DNA from: Firmicutes bacterium OM04-13BH
GTDB taxonomy: Bacteria; Bacillota; Clostridia; Lachnospirales; Lachnospiraceae
Reading direction: 5' to 3'
Assembly (NCBI GenBank): GCA_003481745.1
Contig: QULP01000013.1
Span: forward strand, 23,353-87,352
DNA: 64,000 nucleotides
The notes beneath the pieces are model-generated. The model ran no database searches. It had not been told where the DNA came from and was given only the letters and a program-made list of their open reading frames with translations. The first letter of the stretch is position 1. The number at the start of each line of letters is the position of its first letter. The position numbers and the translations under genes are program-made. Positions 55,832-64,000 of the stretch are shown piece by piece.

Positions 55832-57205
55832 ATGGCAAAAACAGAAGTTAAATTTCCAGAAAACTTTGTCTGGGGCGCTGCAACAAGTGCTTACCAGATT
55901 GAAGGTGCCGTGACAGAAGATGGAAAAGGGGAACACATCTGGGATGTATATACAAAAGAACCAGGAAAGATCTACTCCGGACATACAGGAGAGGTTGCAT
56001 GTGACCATTATCACAGATACAAAGAAGATGTACAGCTAATGAAAGCAATCGGTTTAAAAGCGTATCGCTTTTCAATTGATTGGTCACGTGTACTTCCGGA
56101 AGGATATGGCAGAGTGAATGAAAAAGCAATCGCATTTTATAATGCACTGATTGATGAGTTGCTGGAAAATGAGATAGAACCTTATATTACGCTGTATCAT
56201 TGGGAACTTCCTTATGAGATTTATAAAAGAGGAGGTTGGATGAATCCGCAAATTGTGGAGTGGTTTGGAGAATATGCAAAGCTTGTCGCAGAGCGTTTTA
56301 CTGATCGAGTAACACATTTCTTTACCTTAAATGAACCACAGTGTTTCGTAGGACTTGGCTTTCTTACAGGAGAGCATGCGCCGGGTGTAAAAGCACCGTT
56401 AAGAGATACGTTTGAGATGGCACATAATGCATTAAAAGCACATGGGCGTGCAGTGCAGATGCTTCGCGCTTATGGAAAACAAAAGCTGACGATTGGATAT
56501 GCTCCGACTTCTTCTGTCTGCTATCCTGAGACTAACCGTCCGGAAGATATTGAAGCCGCAAGACAGATGTACTTTTCCATGCAGGAAGATGACAGTAACT
56601 GGACCTGGAATGTAGCGTGGTGGTCTGACCCGGTACTGCTTGGACATTATCCGGAAGAAGGCTTGGTTCGTTATGAAAAATATCTTCCGAAAATTACAGA
56701 TGCAGATATGAAATTAATTTCTGAACCAATTGATGTCTATGGACAAAATATCTATAATGGCTGCGCTTATCGTATGGGAGAGAATGGAAAGCCGGAGGCC
56801 GTTCAAAGATATGAAGGTTTTCCGAAAACAGCGATACAGTGGCCGGTTACTCCGGAATGTTTATATTGGGGACCAAAATTTTTATATGAAAGATATCAAA
56901 AACCAATTTATATCACAGAAAATGGTTTATCTTGCCATGACGTGATTTCACTGGATGGAAAAGTGCATGATCCGAATCGAATTGATTTTCTTGGAAGATA
57001 TCTGCATGAACTAAAAAGAGCTGCAACAGAGGTGGATATCAGAGGATATTTCCAGTGGTCATTGATGGATAACTTTGAATGGGCAAAAGGTTATTCTGAC
57101 CGATTTGGACTTGTGTATGTGGATTATCGTAATCAGCAGAGAATTCTAAAGGATTCGGCGTATTGGTATAAACATGTCATTAAGACAAATGGGGAAGAAA
57201 TATGA
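55832..57205 (+). CDS. GH1-family beta-glucosidase
   Basis: A 457-aa family 1 enzyme. It has the N-terminal FPENFVWGAATSAYQIEGA, acid/base Glu168 in TLNEP and nucleophile Glu363 in ITENG, and the C-terminal SLMDNFEWAKGYSDRFGLVYVDY. The region after the nucleophile carries NFEWAKGY, as in non-phospho beta-glucosidases, rather than the Ser-x-Lys-Tyr set of 6-phospho enzymes, so it should act on cellobiose-type glucosides that are not phosphorylated. It is cytoplasmic. AACAGGAG precedes the ATG at 55832, and its stop overlaps the Nudix gene by ATGA. Operon control by the LacI-type regulator is likely. Confidence 0.88.
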   Translation: MAKTEVKFPENFVWGAATSAYQIEGAVTEDGKGEHIWDVYTKEPGKIYSGHTGEVACDHYHRYKEDVQLMKAIGLKAYRFSIDWSRVLPEGYGRVNEKAIAFYNALIDELLENEIEPYITLYHWELPYEIYKRGGWMNPQIVEWFGEYAKLVAERFTDRVTHFFTLNEPQCFVGLGFLTGEHAPGVKAPLRDTFEMAHNALKAHGRAVQMLRAYGKQKLTIGYAPTSSVCYPETNRPEDIEAARQMYFSMQEDDSNWTWNVAWWSDPVLLGHYPEEGLVRYEKYLPKITDADMKLISEPIDVYGQNIYNGCAYRMGENGKPEAVQRYEGFPKTAIQWPVTPECLYWGPKFLYERYQKPIYITENGLSCHDVISLDGKVHDPNRIDFLGRYLHELKRAATEVDIRGYFQWSLMDNFEWAKGYSDRFGLVYVDYRNQQRILKDSAYWYKHVIKTNGEEI

Positions 57206-57729
57206 AGGAAATAAAAAGTCCATTTGAAACAGTAGAGTCAGAGAAAATAAAGCTGGGTCGCTTTACACTTGTACAGGATAAAGTACGGGTGAAAAATCAG
57301 ATCCGACCTTATGATTATCTTGAAATGATTGAAGGAGTAAGTATTCTTCCGTTTCATGGAGAAAATATTATTACGCTGAAGGAATATCGTTATCCAATCA
57401 GCTTGTGGCAGACGGAGCTTCCGGGAGGACTGATAGACCCGGGGGAAACAGCAGAGCAGGCAGCAGTACGTGGGTTAAAAGAAGAAACGGGATATGAAGC
57501 AGAAGAGGTAATTCCGCTTGGAGAGTTTTATCCGTCGTTTGGTTCGACAAATGAGAAAATCCATCTTTTTGCAATTCGTTGTGGAAAACAGGGGGAGGAA
57601 TCTTTGAACCCGGCAGAGGTGCTGAAACTTCATGAAGTCTCGATAGAAGAATTTAAAAGAATGGTGGCATCAGGTGAAATAAAACATGGAGCAGGGCTGG
57701 CAGCCTGGGCAAGATGGATGAGCCGGTAG
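57202..57729 (+). CDS. Nudix hydrolase, ADP-ribose pyrophosphatase-like
   Basis: A 175-aa protein with the Nudix fold: an N-terminal beta part (FTLVQDKVRVKNQIRPYDYLEM), then the box GGLIDPGETAEQAAVRGLKEETGY (~77-100). The box keeps the Gly, the first Glu and the EExG pair but has Gly where the standard REUxEE carries its first Glu (RGLKEE). This could lower or change activity. Family members hydrolyse ADP-ribose or sugar nucleotides. It overlaps the GH1 gene by 4 bp. Confidence 0.8.
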   Translation: MKEIKSPFETVESEKIKLGRFTLVQDKVRVKNQIRPYDYLEMIEGVSILPFHGENIITLKEYRYPISLWQTELPGGLIDPGETAEQAAVRGLKEETGYEAEEVIPLGEFYPSFGSTNEKIHLFAIRCGKQGEESLNPAEVLKLHEVSIEEFKRMVASGEIKHGAGLAAWARWMSR

Positions 57730-57828
57730 AAAAATAAAATTTTGAAGAAAGTCATAAAAACGTAAAATAAAATCTTGAAGAAAGTCATAAAATGCGAGAT
57801 TGAAATCTTGAAGAAAAGCATATAACAA
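57730..57828. repeat. Three tandem 33-bp repeats after the Nudix gene
   Basis: Units at 57730-57762, 57763-57795 and 57796-57828 share AAATCTTGAAGAAAGTCATA with few changes; the third is the most divergent. No ribosome site or start is linked to them. A short hairpin (GCAGGTGC/GCACCTGC, 57883-57918) follows without a good T tract and may weakly end the operon. Confidence 0.75.
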
Positions 57829-57952
57829 ATTATTGGAGTGGAAAAGGCTTTACCTCGATCGTAAGAACGATGAAGGAAGATGGCAGGTGCGACAGATTAT
57901 CATATCAGTTGCACCTGCTATTTGGGTTCAAGGTAAAAATAGCATCAAAAAC

Positions 57953-57980
57953 TTGTAATTTCAAGATAAGGGTGTATAAT
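57953..57980 (+). promoter_or_regulatory. Promoter of the thiamine operon
   Basis: TTGTAA (57953-57958), 16-bp spacer, TATAAT (57975-57980), directly ahead of the riboswitch. Confidence 0.7.
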
Positions 57981-57995
57981 AAAATTGTTATAAAA

Positions 57996-58085
57996 AGCGG
58001 GGTGCTTGCATAAGCAGGCTGAGAGTAAGCGGATGCTTTAACCCAGAACCTGATTTGGGCAATGCCAACGTAGGGAGATAATGAA
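57996..58085 (+). promoter_or_regulatory. TPP riboswitch (THI element)
   Basis: The conserved parts occur in order: GGGGTGC, GCTGAGA, a variable stem, ACCC, GAACCTGAT, GGGCAATGCCAACGTAGGGA. The aptamer binds thiamine pyrophosphate. It is followed by a terminator (58105-58138), so the operon should be shut off when TPP is plentiful. Confidence 0.93.
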
Positions 58086-58104
58086 TCACAGATATGTGTT
58101 TTAG

Positions 58105-58138
58105 ATGCAGGAATCTTTCGTTGGGTTCCTGCATTTTT
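58105..58138 (+). terminator. Riboswitch-controlled terminator
   Basis: ATGCAGGAA pairs with TTCCTGCAT around a 12-base loop, followed by four more T. It is the expression platform of the TPP riboswitch. From here to the thiD start the ~98 bases hold no other clear signal. Confidence 0.85.
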
Positions 58139-58236
58139 GAATACATTGAAAGATTCAAGGCATAACAGCGGCGGATTGGGGGCACCACCTTGTGTCGCTC
58201 TATAAAATTAATGCAAAAAACAAGGAGGAAGAATTT

Positions 58237-59037
58237 ATGTACACAGCATTAACAATTGCTGGAAGTGATTCCAGTGGAGGCGCCGGTATTCAGGCAGATA
58301 TTAAGACAATGACCGCAAATCGCGTGTATGCGATGAGTGCGATTACGGCGTTGACTGCTCAGAATACAACTGGCGTAACAGATATTATGGAGGTAACACC
58401 AAAATTTTTGGCAGAGCAGCTTGATAGTATTTTTACAGATATTTATCCGGATGCGATTAAGACAGGAATGGTTTCTTCAAGTGAGCTGATTGAAACCATT
58501 GCAGAAAAACTGACTGAGTATCACGCAAAAAATATCGTAGTAGACCCTGTTATGGTGGCAACCAGTGGGGCAAGACTGATTAGTGAAGATGCTATTAGTG
58601 TATTGAAAAGTAAACTATTACCGCTTGCAACAGTGATTACTCCAAATATTCCGGAAGCAGAAGTTCTTTCTGAGATGGAAATTAAATCAGAAGCAGATAT
58701 GGAAAAAGCAGCAGAGCTTATTTGTGAGAAATTCGACTGTGCAGTTTTATTAAAAGGCGGACATCAGTTAAATGATGCGAACGAGCTGCTTTTTCAAAAA
58801 GGAAAAGCGCCGGTATGGTTCCATGGAAAGAGAATTGATAATTCTAATACACACGGAACCGGCTGCACTCTTTCTTCAGCGATTGCGTCAAATCTTGCAA
58901 AAGGAAGAGATTTGGAAACTTCCGTAAAATATGCAAAAAATTATATTTCCGGCGCACTTGCCGCTATGCTTGACCTTGGAAAAGGAAGCGGACCGATGAA
59001 TCATGCGTTTGCAGTCAAAGGAGAGTACGAGGGATGA
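58237..59037 (+). CDS. thiD: Hydroxymethylpyrimidine/phosphomethylpyrimidine kinase
   Basis: A 266-aa ribokinase-fold enzyme: TALTIAGSDSSGGAGIQADIKT at the start, VVDPVMVATSGA (~105), VITPNIPEAE (~130), LLKGGHQ (~175) and NTHGTGCTLSSAIAS with the catalytic loop (~207). It phosphorylates HMP and HMP-P for thiamine synthesis. I use the ATG at 58237 because of AAGGAGGAA before it. It is under the TPP riboswitch and overlaps cytX by ATGA, so imported HMP is phosphorylated at once. Confidence 0.93.
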   Translation: MYTALTIAGSDSSGGAGIQADIKTMTANRVYAMSAITALTAQNTTGVTDIMEVTPKFLAEQLDSIFTDIYPDAIKTGMVSSSELIETIAEKLTEYHAKNIVVDPVMVATSGARLISEDAISVLKSKLLPLATVITPNIPEAEVLSEMEIKSEADMEKAAELICEKFDCAVLLKGGHQLNDANELLFQKGKAPVWFHGKRIDNSNTHGTGCTLSSAIASNLAKGRDLETSVKYAKNYISGALAAMLDLGKGSGPMNHAFAVKGEYEG

Positions 59038-60218
59038 GTGAAAAGAGAACTTCCGTTTTTTCAAACGGACTGATTTGGTTTGGTGCAGGGGTATCTTTAG
59101 CTGAAATCCTGACCGGTACTTATTTTGCACCACTTGGCTTTGGAAAAGCAATGGCAGCGATTTTACTGGGACATCTGATTGGCGGACTTATGATGTTTGC
59201 AGCGGGAATGATTGGTGCAAAAGAACGTAAAAGTGCCATGGAAACAGTAAAAATGAGTTTTGGTGAAAGGGGAAGCCTTTTATTTGCCATCTTAAATGTC
59301 TTACAGCTTGTGGGTTGGACTGCAATTATGATTTATGACGGTGCACTTGCAGCAGATGGTGTGTTACATACCGGCATTTGGATTTGGGCGATTATTATCG
59401 GTGTTCTGATTATTGTATGGATTCTGATTGGGATTACAAATCTTGGTAAATTAAACACCGTTGCAATGACTGCACTTTTTATCTTATCGTTGGTACTTTT
59501 TAAAGTTATCTTTTTTGGAAATGGAAGCATGCCGGCAATTGTAGATGATGGAAGTCTGACATTTGGAGCCGCAGTAGAGCTTGCAGTAGCAATGCCGCTT
59601 TCCTGGCTGCCACTGATCAGTGACTATACAAGAGAAGCAGAAAAACCATTTGCAGCGACATTTGCAAGTGTAGTTGTTTACAGTCTGGTCAGCATTTTTA
59701 TGTATATGATTGGTATGGGAGCAGCTATTTTTACCGGTGAATATGACATTGCGCAGATTATGTTAAAAACAGGTTTTGGTATTGTGGGACTTTTAATTAT
59801 TGTATTTTCTACAGTTACAACTACCTTTTTGGATGCTTATTCCGCAGGAGTTTCGAGTGTATCGATTTCCTCTAAAATCCAGGAAAAATGGGCGGCAATT
59901 GTCGTTACGGTAATTGGAACGATTGCCGCAATTGTGTATCCAATGGATAACATTACAAATTTCTTATATCTGATTGGTTCTGTGTTTGCACCGATGATTG
60001 CAGTGCAAATTGCAGATTACTTTATGTTAAAAAAGGCAGATGCCCAAAAATCTGCATTTCAGTGGAGAAATCTGGCGGTGTGGCTTGTTGGTTTTGTGAT
60101 TTATCGTCTGCTGATGCAGGTAGATACACCGGTGGGAAACACATTACCGGATATGGTGATTACAGTTGTGCTTTGTGTAGTTGTAGAGAAAATTGCAGAA
60201 GCAGTGAAAAGCAAGTAA
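59034..60218 (+). CDS. cytX: Hydroxymethylpyrimidine transporter CytX
   Basis: A 394-aa NCS1-family membrane protein with about twelve helices. The N-terminal SNGLIWFGAGVSLAEILTGTYFAPLGFGKAM, the central PLSWLPLISDYTREAEKP and the riboswitch control with thiD are the pattern of CytX, which imports hydroxymethylpyrimidine for thiamine salvage. It overlaps the thiD stop codon and ends before a strong terminator. No thiazole-side genes are seen in the window. Confidence 0.9.
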   Translation: MSEKRTSVFSNGLIWFGAGVSLAEILTGTYFAPLGFGKAMAAILLGHLIGGLMMFAAGMIGAKERKSAMETVKMSFGERGSLLFAILNVLQLVGWTAIMIYDGALAADGVLHTGIWIWAIIIGVLIIVWILIGITNLGKLNTVAMTALFILSLVLFKVIFFGNGSMPAIVDDGSLTFGAAVELAVAMPLSWLPLISDYTREAEKPFAATFASVVVYSLVSIFMYMIGMGAAIFTGEYDIAQIMLKTGFGIVGLLIIVFSTVTTTFLDAYSAGVSSVSISSKIQEKWAAIVVTVIGTIAAIVYPMDNITNFLYLIGSVFAPMIAVQIADYFMLKKADAQKSAFQWRNLAVWLVGFVIYRLLMQVDTPVGNTLPDMVITVVLCVVVEKIAEAVKSK

Positions 60219-60243
60219 AATAAAAATAGAATCAAGATAGAAC

Positions 60244-60290
60244 AAAAACCTTATTGAGTTAAAAAAACGGAAGCTCAATAAGGTTTTTTT
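60244..60290. terminator. Bidirectional terminator between cytX and the AraC-type gene
   Basis: AAAACCTTATTGAG pairs with CTCAATAAGGTTTT, with a loop of ~14 bases and A and T tracts on both sides. Confidence 0.9.
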
Positions 60291-60318
60291 GAAAAGAATC
60301 ATGTAAGTGTCAAACGTA

Positions 60319-61203
60319 TCATTGCTGACGACGGTATTCTCGTGGCGTCATATGAAATTCTCTTTTAAAGAGTCGATTAAAATATGAAAGATTATCAAAG
60401 CCGGAAGAGACTGCAATCGTCAAAACAGAATCATCGGTCGAAATTAAAAGTTTTGCCGCCATGCTCATTCGATAATGATTGAGATACTGGGTGAATCCCA
60501 TATTCATATGTGTTTTAAAAAATTTCATGAAATGAGATTTGCTGTAATGAATGAGATTTGCCATATCTTCAATGCTTAAAGGCTCGTTGTAATGTTCTTC
60601 GACATATTTTAAAATGGTTTTTAGTTTATCCATATGTTTTTGGTGAGACTGAGAAGGCTGTTTTAGTGTCTGCTGATTGGACACAAGATAAAACATAAGC
60701 TGGAAGAGCCAGCCTTTGACTGCAAGCTGATAGCCTTTTGGTCTGGAATCGCAGAGATTATCGATTTTTCGGATGCATCCGGAAAGAGATTCATAAGCAG
60801 GGGCATCTGGAGTGAGAAAGGTCTGAATGGTAGCAGGATTTTCCATAAGAGGAAGAATGAAATTTGTTCCGCACAAATCCGGTTCACCACAAAGAAGCAT
60901 AGATGGATGAAAGAGAATGTTCTCATATTCCATCCGTGCTTCTTTTTTTTGCCTGATGGAATGGAGTTGTCCGGGAAGCACAAACACAATATCTCCGGCT
61001 TTTACTTCATGGGTAATAAAGTCTACAGAGATGATTCCACTGCCTTTCTGGATGACAATTAATTCCATTTCATTGTGCCAGTGAATGGGAACATGCGTAA
61101 AGTCCATAGGGATACAGCAAAGGTAAGTATTATAAGGAAATTCGAGAGAAGTATGAGATTTTGACTCATGGTAATTTTGGTATTCTGTGAGGTTCATGAA
61201 CAA
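60319..61203 (-). CDS. AraC-family transcriptional regulator with cupin sensor domain
   Basis: A 294-aa protein. Residues ~25-110 form a cupin-like sensor (IHWHNEMELIVIQKGSGIISV, AGDIVFVLPGQLHSI), and residues ~195-292 the double HTH of AraC type (LSIEDMANLIHYSKSHFMKFFKTHMNMGFTQYLNHYRM, GFDNLSYFNRLFKREFHMTPREYRRQ). It is divergent from glgP. Sugar-type effectors are usual for this class; the target genes are unknown but glgP is nearest. Confidence 0.88.
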   Translation of the reverse strand: MFMNLTEYQNYHESKSHTSLEFPYNTYLCCIPMDFTHVPIHWHNEMELIVIQKGSGIISVDFITHEVKAGDIVFVLPGQLHSIRQKKEARMEYENILFHPSMLLCGEPDLCGTNFILPLMENPATIQTFLTPDAPAYESLSGCIRKIDNLCDSRPKGYQLAVKGWLFQLMFYLVSNQQTLKQPSQSHQKHMDKLKTILKYVEEHYNEPLSIEDMANLIHYSKSHFMKFFKTHMNMGFTQYLNHYRMSMAAKLLISTDDSVLTIAVSSGFDNLSYFNRLFKREFHMTPREYRRQQ

Positions 61204-61385
61204 ATTCCTCCATTTTTATACAAAATTTGTAAATTATATTTTGATAGTATTGTATTATAAATAGAGAGTATTTTGCAAGAAATAATTGAAAAAGCATAGT
61301 AAAATGCAGATAAGAAACACGACAGGATAACAGGAAAATAGAATTTAGAGCAAGATAAAGAAAGAAAATGATGGAGGATTTTTTT

Positions 61386-63641
61386 ATGATGAAAATTCAG
61401 GAATTATTAGAAACAAAACTTGGAAAAACAGTCAAAGAAGCATCTAATGCAGAAGTGTATTATGCACTGTTACATGTTGTTCAGAACATGGCGAAGGATA
61501 AAGAAGTACCGGTAAAGAAGAAAAAAATCTATTATATTTCAGCAGAATTTTTAATTGGTAAATTATTATCCAATAACATGATTAACCTTGGTATTTATGA
61601 CGATGTGAAAAAAATGCTTGCAGAAAATGGAAAAGATATCTGCGAAATTGAAGAAATCGAGCCGGAACCATCTCTTGGAAATGGTGGGCTGGGACGTCTG
61701 GCTGCTTGCTTCCTTGATTCTATTGCAACATTAGGATTAAGCGGAGATGGAGTTGGATTAAATTATCATCTTGGATTATTTAAACAGGAATTTAAAAATG
61801 AATTACAAAATGCAGTTCCAAATCCATGGATTGAAAAAGAAAGCTGGCTGACAAAAACGGAAGTAAGCTATCCTGTAACGTTTGGAAATTTGACTGTAAA
61901 TTCCAGAATGTATGATATTGAAGTAACCGGATACAACAATCAGAGCAATAAACTTCACTTATTTGACTTAGAATCTGTAGATGACAGCATTGTAAAAGAA
62001 GGAATTGATTTTGATAAAGAAGAAATCGAAAAGAACCTTACACTGTTCTTATACCCGGATGACAGTGATGATGCAGGTCGTCTGCTGCGTATTTATCAGC
62101 AGTATTTCATGGTAAGTAATGGTGCACAGTTAATCCTGGATGAATGTGTGGCACGTGGTTCAAATCTGCATGATTTGTATGAATATGCGGTTATCCAGAT
62201 TAATGATACTCATCCAACTATGGTCATTCCGGAATTAATTCGTTTGCTGGTTGCACGTGGAATTCAGATGGATGAAGCGATTGAGATTGTAACTAAAACC
62301 TGTGCTTACACAAACCATACCATTCTTGCAGAAGCACTTGAAAAATGGCCGATGGAATATTTAAAGAAAGTTGTTCCTCAGTTGGTTCCGATTATCGAAA
62401 TTTTAGATGATAAAGTAAGAAGAAAATTCGATGATGAAAGTGTTGTAATTATTGATAAAAATGATGTGGTACACATGGCACACATTGATATTCATTACGG
62501 ATTCAGTGTAAATGGTGTAGCGTCTCTGCATACAGAAATCTTAAAAGATACAGAGTTAAATGCATTTTATAAGATTTATCCGGAAAAATTCAATAATAAA
62601 ACAAATGGAATTACATTCCGCAGATGGCTGATTCACTGCAATCCGGAACTGACTGCTCTGCTTGATGAATTAATCGGAACCGGATACAGAGAAAATGCAG
62701 AAGAACTGGAAAAACTCCTGGCTTACAAAGATGATGATGCAGTCATTGAAAAATTACTGAGTGTAAAAGGAGACAATAAAAAAGCACTCTGCGATTACTT
62801 AAAACAGACTCAAAATGTAGAATTGAATCCGGAATCTATTTTTGATATTCAGATTAAACGTCTGCATGAGTACAAACGTCAGCAGATGAACGCATTATAT
62901 GTGATTCATAAATATAAAGAAATCAAGGCGGGTAAGAAACCATCTACTCCAATCACAGTTATTTTTGGAGCAAAGGCAGCACCGGCTTATGTGATTGCAA
63001 AAGATATCATTCACCTGATTTTATGTTTACAGGAATTAATCAACAATGACCCTGAAGTGAGTCCATACTTAAAGGTTGTTATGATTGAAAACTACAATGT
63101 CACAAAAGCAGAAAAACTGATTCCGGCATGTGATATTTCAGAACAGATTTCTCTGGCTTCTAAAGAGGCAAGTGGAACAGGAAACATGAAGTTCATGTTA
63201 AATGGTGCGCTGACTCTCGGTACAGAAGATGGTGCAAACGTAGAAATCCATGAACTGGTAGGTGATGACAATATCTTCGTATTTGGAGCTTCCAGTGAAG
63301 AAGTAATCAAACACTATGAAAATGCAGACTACGTTTCTAAAGACTTCTACGAAAAAGATGAGACAATCAAAGAAGCGGTAGACTTTATTACTTCTAAAGA
63401 ACTGCTTGCAATCGGTCATGAAGAAAACTTAACCAGACTTCAGAATGAACTGTTAAATAAAGACTGGTTTATGACACTCTTAGACTTCAAGGCTTATACC
63501 AAAAAGAAAGAAGAAGCCTTAGAAGCTTATGAAGATAGAAAAACATGGGCGAAGAAGATGATTGTAAATATCGCAAAGGCAGGATATTTCTCATCTGACC
63601 GTACAATTGCAGAATATAATAACGATATCTGGCATGCGTAA
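61386..63641 (+). CDS. glgP: Glycogen/maltodextrin phosphorylase
   Basis: A 751-aa GT35 enzyme: [84 protein letters not shown], and the pyridoxal-phosphate loop [19 protein letters not shown] with Lys ~602. It releases glucose-1-phosphate from glycogen or maltodextrin, which the mutase at 27141 turns into glucose-6-phosphate. The start is the ATG at 61386, since GGAGG lies 7 nt upstream; an ATG six codons earlier would include this site in the coding sequence. It is shorter than most phosphorylases (about 800-840), as in other Clostridia. Terminator at 63657. Confidence 0.93.
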   Translation: MMKIQELLETKLGKTVKEASNAEVYYALLHVVQNMAKDKEVPVKKKKIYYISAEFLIGKLLSNNMINLGIYDDVKKMLAENGKDICEIEEIEPEPSLGNGGLGRLAACFLDSIATLGLSGDGVGLNYHLGLFKQEFKNELQNAVPNPWIEKESWLTKTEVSYPVTFGNLTVNSRMYDIEVTGYNNQSNKLHLFDLESVDDSIVKEGIDFDKEEIEKNLTLFLYPDDSDDAGRLLRIYQQYFMVSNGAQLILDECVARGSNLHDLYEYAVIQINDTHPTMVIPELIRLLVARGIQMDEAIEIVTKTCAYTNHTILAEALEKWPMEYLKKVVPQLVPIIEILDDKVRRKFDDESVVIIDKNDVVHMAHIDIHYGFSVNGVASLHTEILKDTELNAFYKIYPEKFNNKTNGITFRRWLIHCNPELTALLDELIGTGYRENAEELEKLLAYKDDDAVIEKLLSVKGDNKKALCDYLKQTQNVELNPESIFDIQIKRLHEYKRQQMNALYVIHKYKEIKAGKKPSTPITVIFGAKAAPAYVIAKDIIHLILCLQELINNDPEVSPYLKVVMIENYNVTKAEKLIPACDISEQISLASKEASGTGNMKFMLNGALTLGTEDGANVEIHELVGDDNIFVFGASSEEVIKHYENADYVSKDFYEKDETIKEAVDFITSKELLAIGHEENLTRLQNELLNKDWFMTLLDFKAYTKKKEEALEAYEDRKTWAKKMIVNIAKAGYFSSDRTIAEYNNDIWHA

Positions 63642-63656
63642 ATAAAAATAAATAAA

Positions 63657-63699
63657 AAAGAAGCTTTTGGAAAACTCTAAATTTTCCGAAAGCTTTTTT
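63657..63699 (+). terminator. Terminator after glgP
   Basis: AGAAGCTTTTGGAAAA pairs with TTTTCCGAAAGCTTTTTT. Confidence 0.9.
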
Positions 63700-63767
63700 G
63701 TTTACTTGATAAAAACTGTCTGCCCACCCTATGATAAGAAAAATAAAAGATTTGAGGGGACAACAAA

Positions 63768-63911
63768 ATGGATTTAATTGCCGGTCTGCCTCCACATACA
63801 GCGATAGCAACGAATAAAATGTCGTCAACATGTGGAACGGCACTTGCAACGCTAAGGTTTATTAAAAATAAACTGGTAAATTTTAAACTGGAACATTTTC
63901 AAATGATATGA
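63768..63911 (+). pseudogene. Fragment of a TSUP/TauE-SafE family permease
   Basis: 47 codons from an ATG spell IAGLPPHTAIATNKMSSTCG and TALATLRFIKNK, the conserved loop of TSUP permeases, normally found around residue 40-80 of a ~250-aa protein. Both the start and the remaining helices are missing, and the frame ends at TGA 63909-63911. It is an internal scrap of a lost gene. Confidence 0.7.
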
Positions 63912-64000
63912 CAACCTTTCAGGGAAAAGATGACGTATTGACATTATTGGTTCATTTAGGACAATAAGCGGGAATCCTCGGCAATTCAATTACCGAGATG
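63893..64000 (+). pseudogene. Fragment of a DUF1703-type AAA ATPase gene, cut by the window edge
   Basis: In another frame than the TSUP scrap, SNDMTTFQGKDDVLTLLVHLG matches the conserved region of AAA-ATPase/PD-(D/E)XK proteins of the DUF1703 type. The usual YLAYD sequence after HLG is missing; a stop follows in frame, and the neighbouring frame continues with a DNKRES-like stretch, so a small deletion has shifted the frame. Only the scrap up to the window end is visible. Confidence 0.55.

Noticed and set aside
57630..57821. Minus-strand frame with repeated FMTFFKILF
   Set aside because: It has no ribosome site and arises from the three 33-bp repeats read antisense plus the Nudix gene.
1..64000. 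tRNA or rRNA genes, replication origin, prophage
   Set aside because: No cloverleaf with a CCA-like end, rRNA core, DnaA-box cluster, integrase or phage structural gene was recognised.

Overview
The window looks like a chromosomal segment of a low-GC Gram-positive gut anaerobe of the Lachnospiraceae type. The basis is AT-rich codon use, strong AGGAGG-type ribosome binding sites, near-consensus sigma-A promoters, many U-tailed terminators, and a gene set typical of fibre-degrading Clostridia (arabinan and hexuronate use, PTS with LicT-type antitermination, Bce-type peptide-resistance module). No rRNA, tRNA, CRISPR array or prophage was seen.

Layout. 1-4.7 kb: an unusual export or peptide-maturation locus: a PqqD-like protein (cut by the window edge), a C-terminally anchored S26 peptidase, a strongly expressed 127-aa leader-bearing protein, a peptidase-less ABC exporter and a PqqD-HprK-like fusion. 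A further PqqD protein is coupled to an OPT transporter (4.4-6.6 kb). This is the best candidate for an undescribed system. 6.7-9.9 kb: two DUF4230 proteins, a HAD phosphatase, a HigBA-like toxin-antitoxin pair bracketed by 44-bp identical repeats, and gene remnants. 9.9-20.4 kb: an arabinan island with a YesL pair, three GH43 enzymes, an ABC sugar importer and an ArsR-type regulator, plus an IS91 fragment beside a broken GH43 copy. Six or seven palindromes of the form TTTAGA-N4-TCTAAA sit at fixed positions in its promoters and probably define the regulon.

20.6-32.7 kb: a PglD-like/NahK-like fusion, DMT and MATE transporters, a cell-wall-binding secreted protein followed by a possible structured RNA, a GntR regulator, phosphoglucomutase, and the uxuR-like/uxuA/uxuB hexuronate locus. 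32.7-47.8 kb: a siroheme/Fe-S reductase with divergent LysR regulator, a PadR-DUF1700-DUF4097 operon, a second MATE pump, an MBL hydrolase, a BceRS/BceAB-like module, and a CPBP protease with its own two-component system.

47.8-64 kb: a PTS hub (RAT leader, EIICBA, an HPr with Arg in place of Ser46, EI, LicT-like antiterminator); a LacI-controlled operon with a ManA gene that ends in a ROK-kinase tail, a GH1 glucosidase and a Nudix protein; a TPP riboswitch with thiD-cytX; an AraC regulator; glycogen phosphorylase; and at the right edge remnants of a TSUP permease and a DUF1703-type AAA ATPase gene. Together the genes take plant and host glycans to sugar phosphates and glycogen, with dedicated local regulators, alongside envelope-stress and peptide-export modules. 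All functional names come from motif reading by eye; no database search was run.
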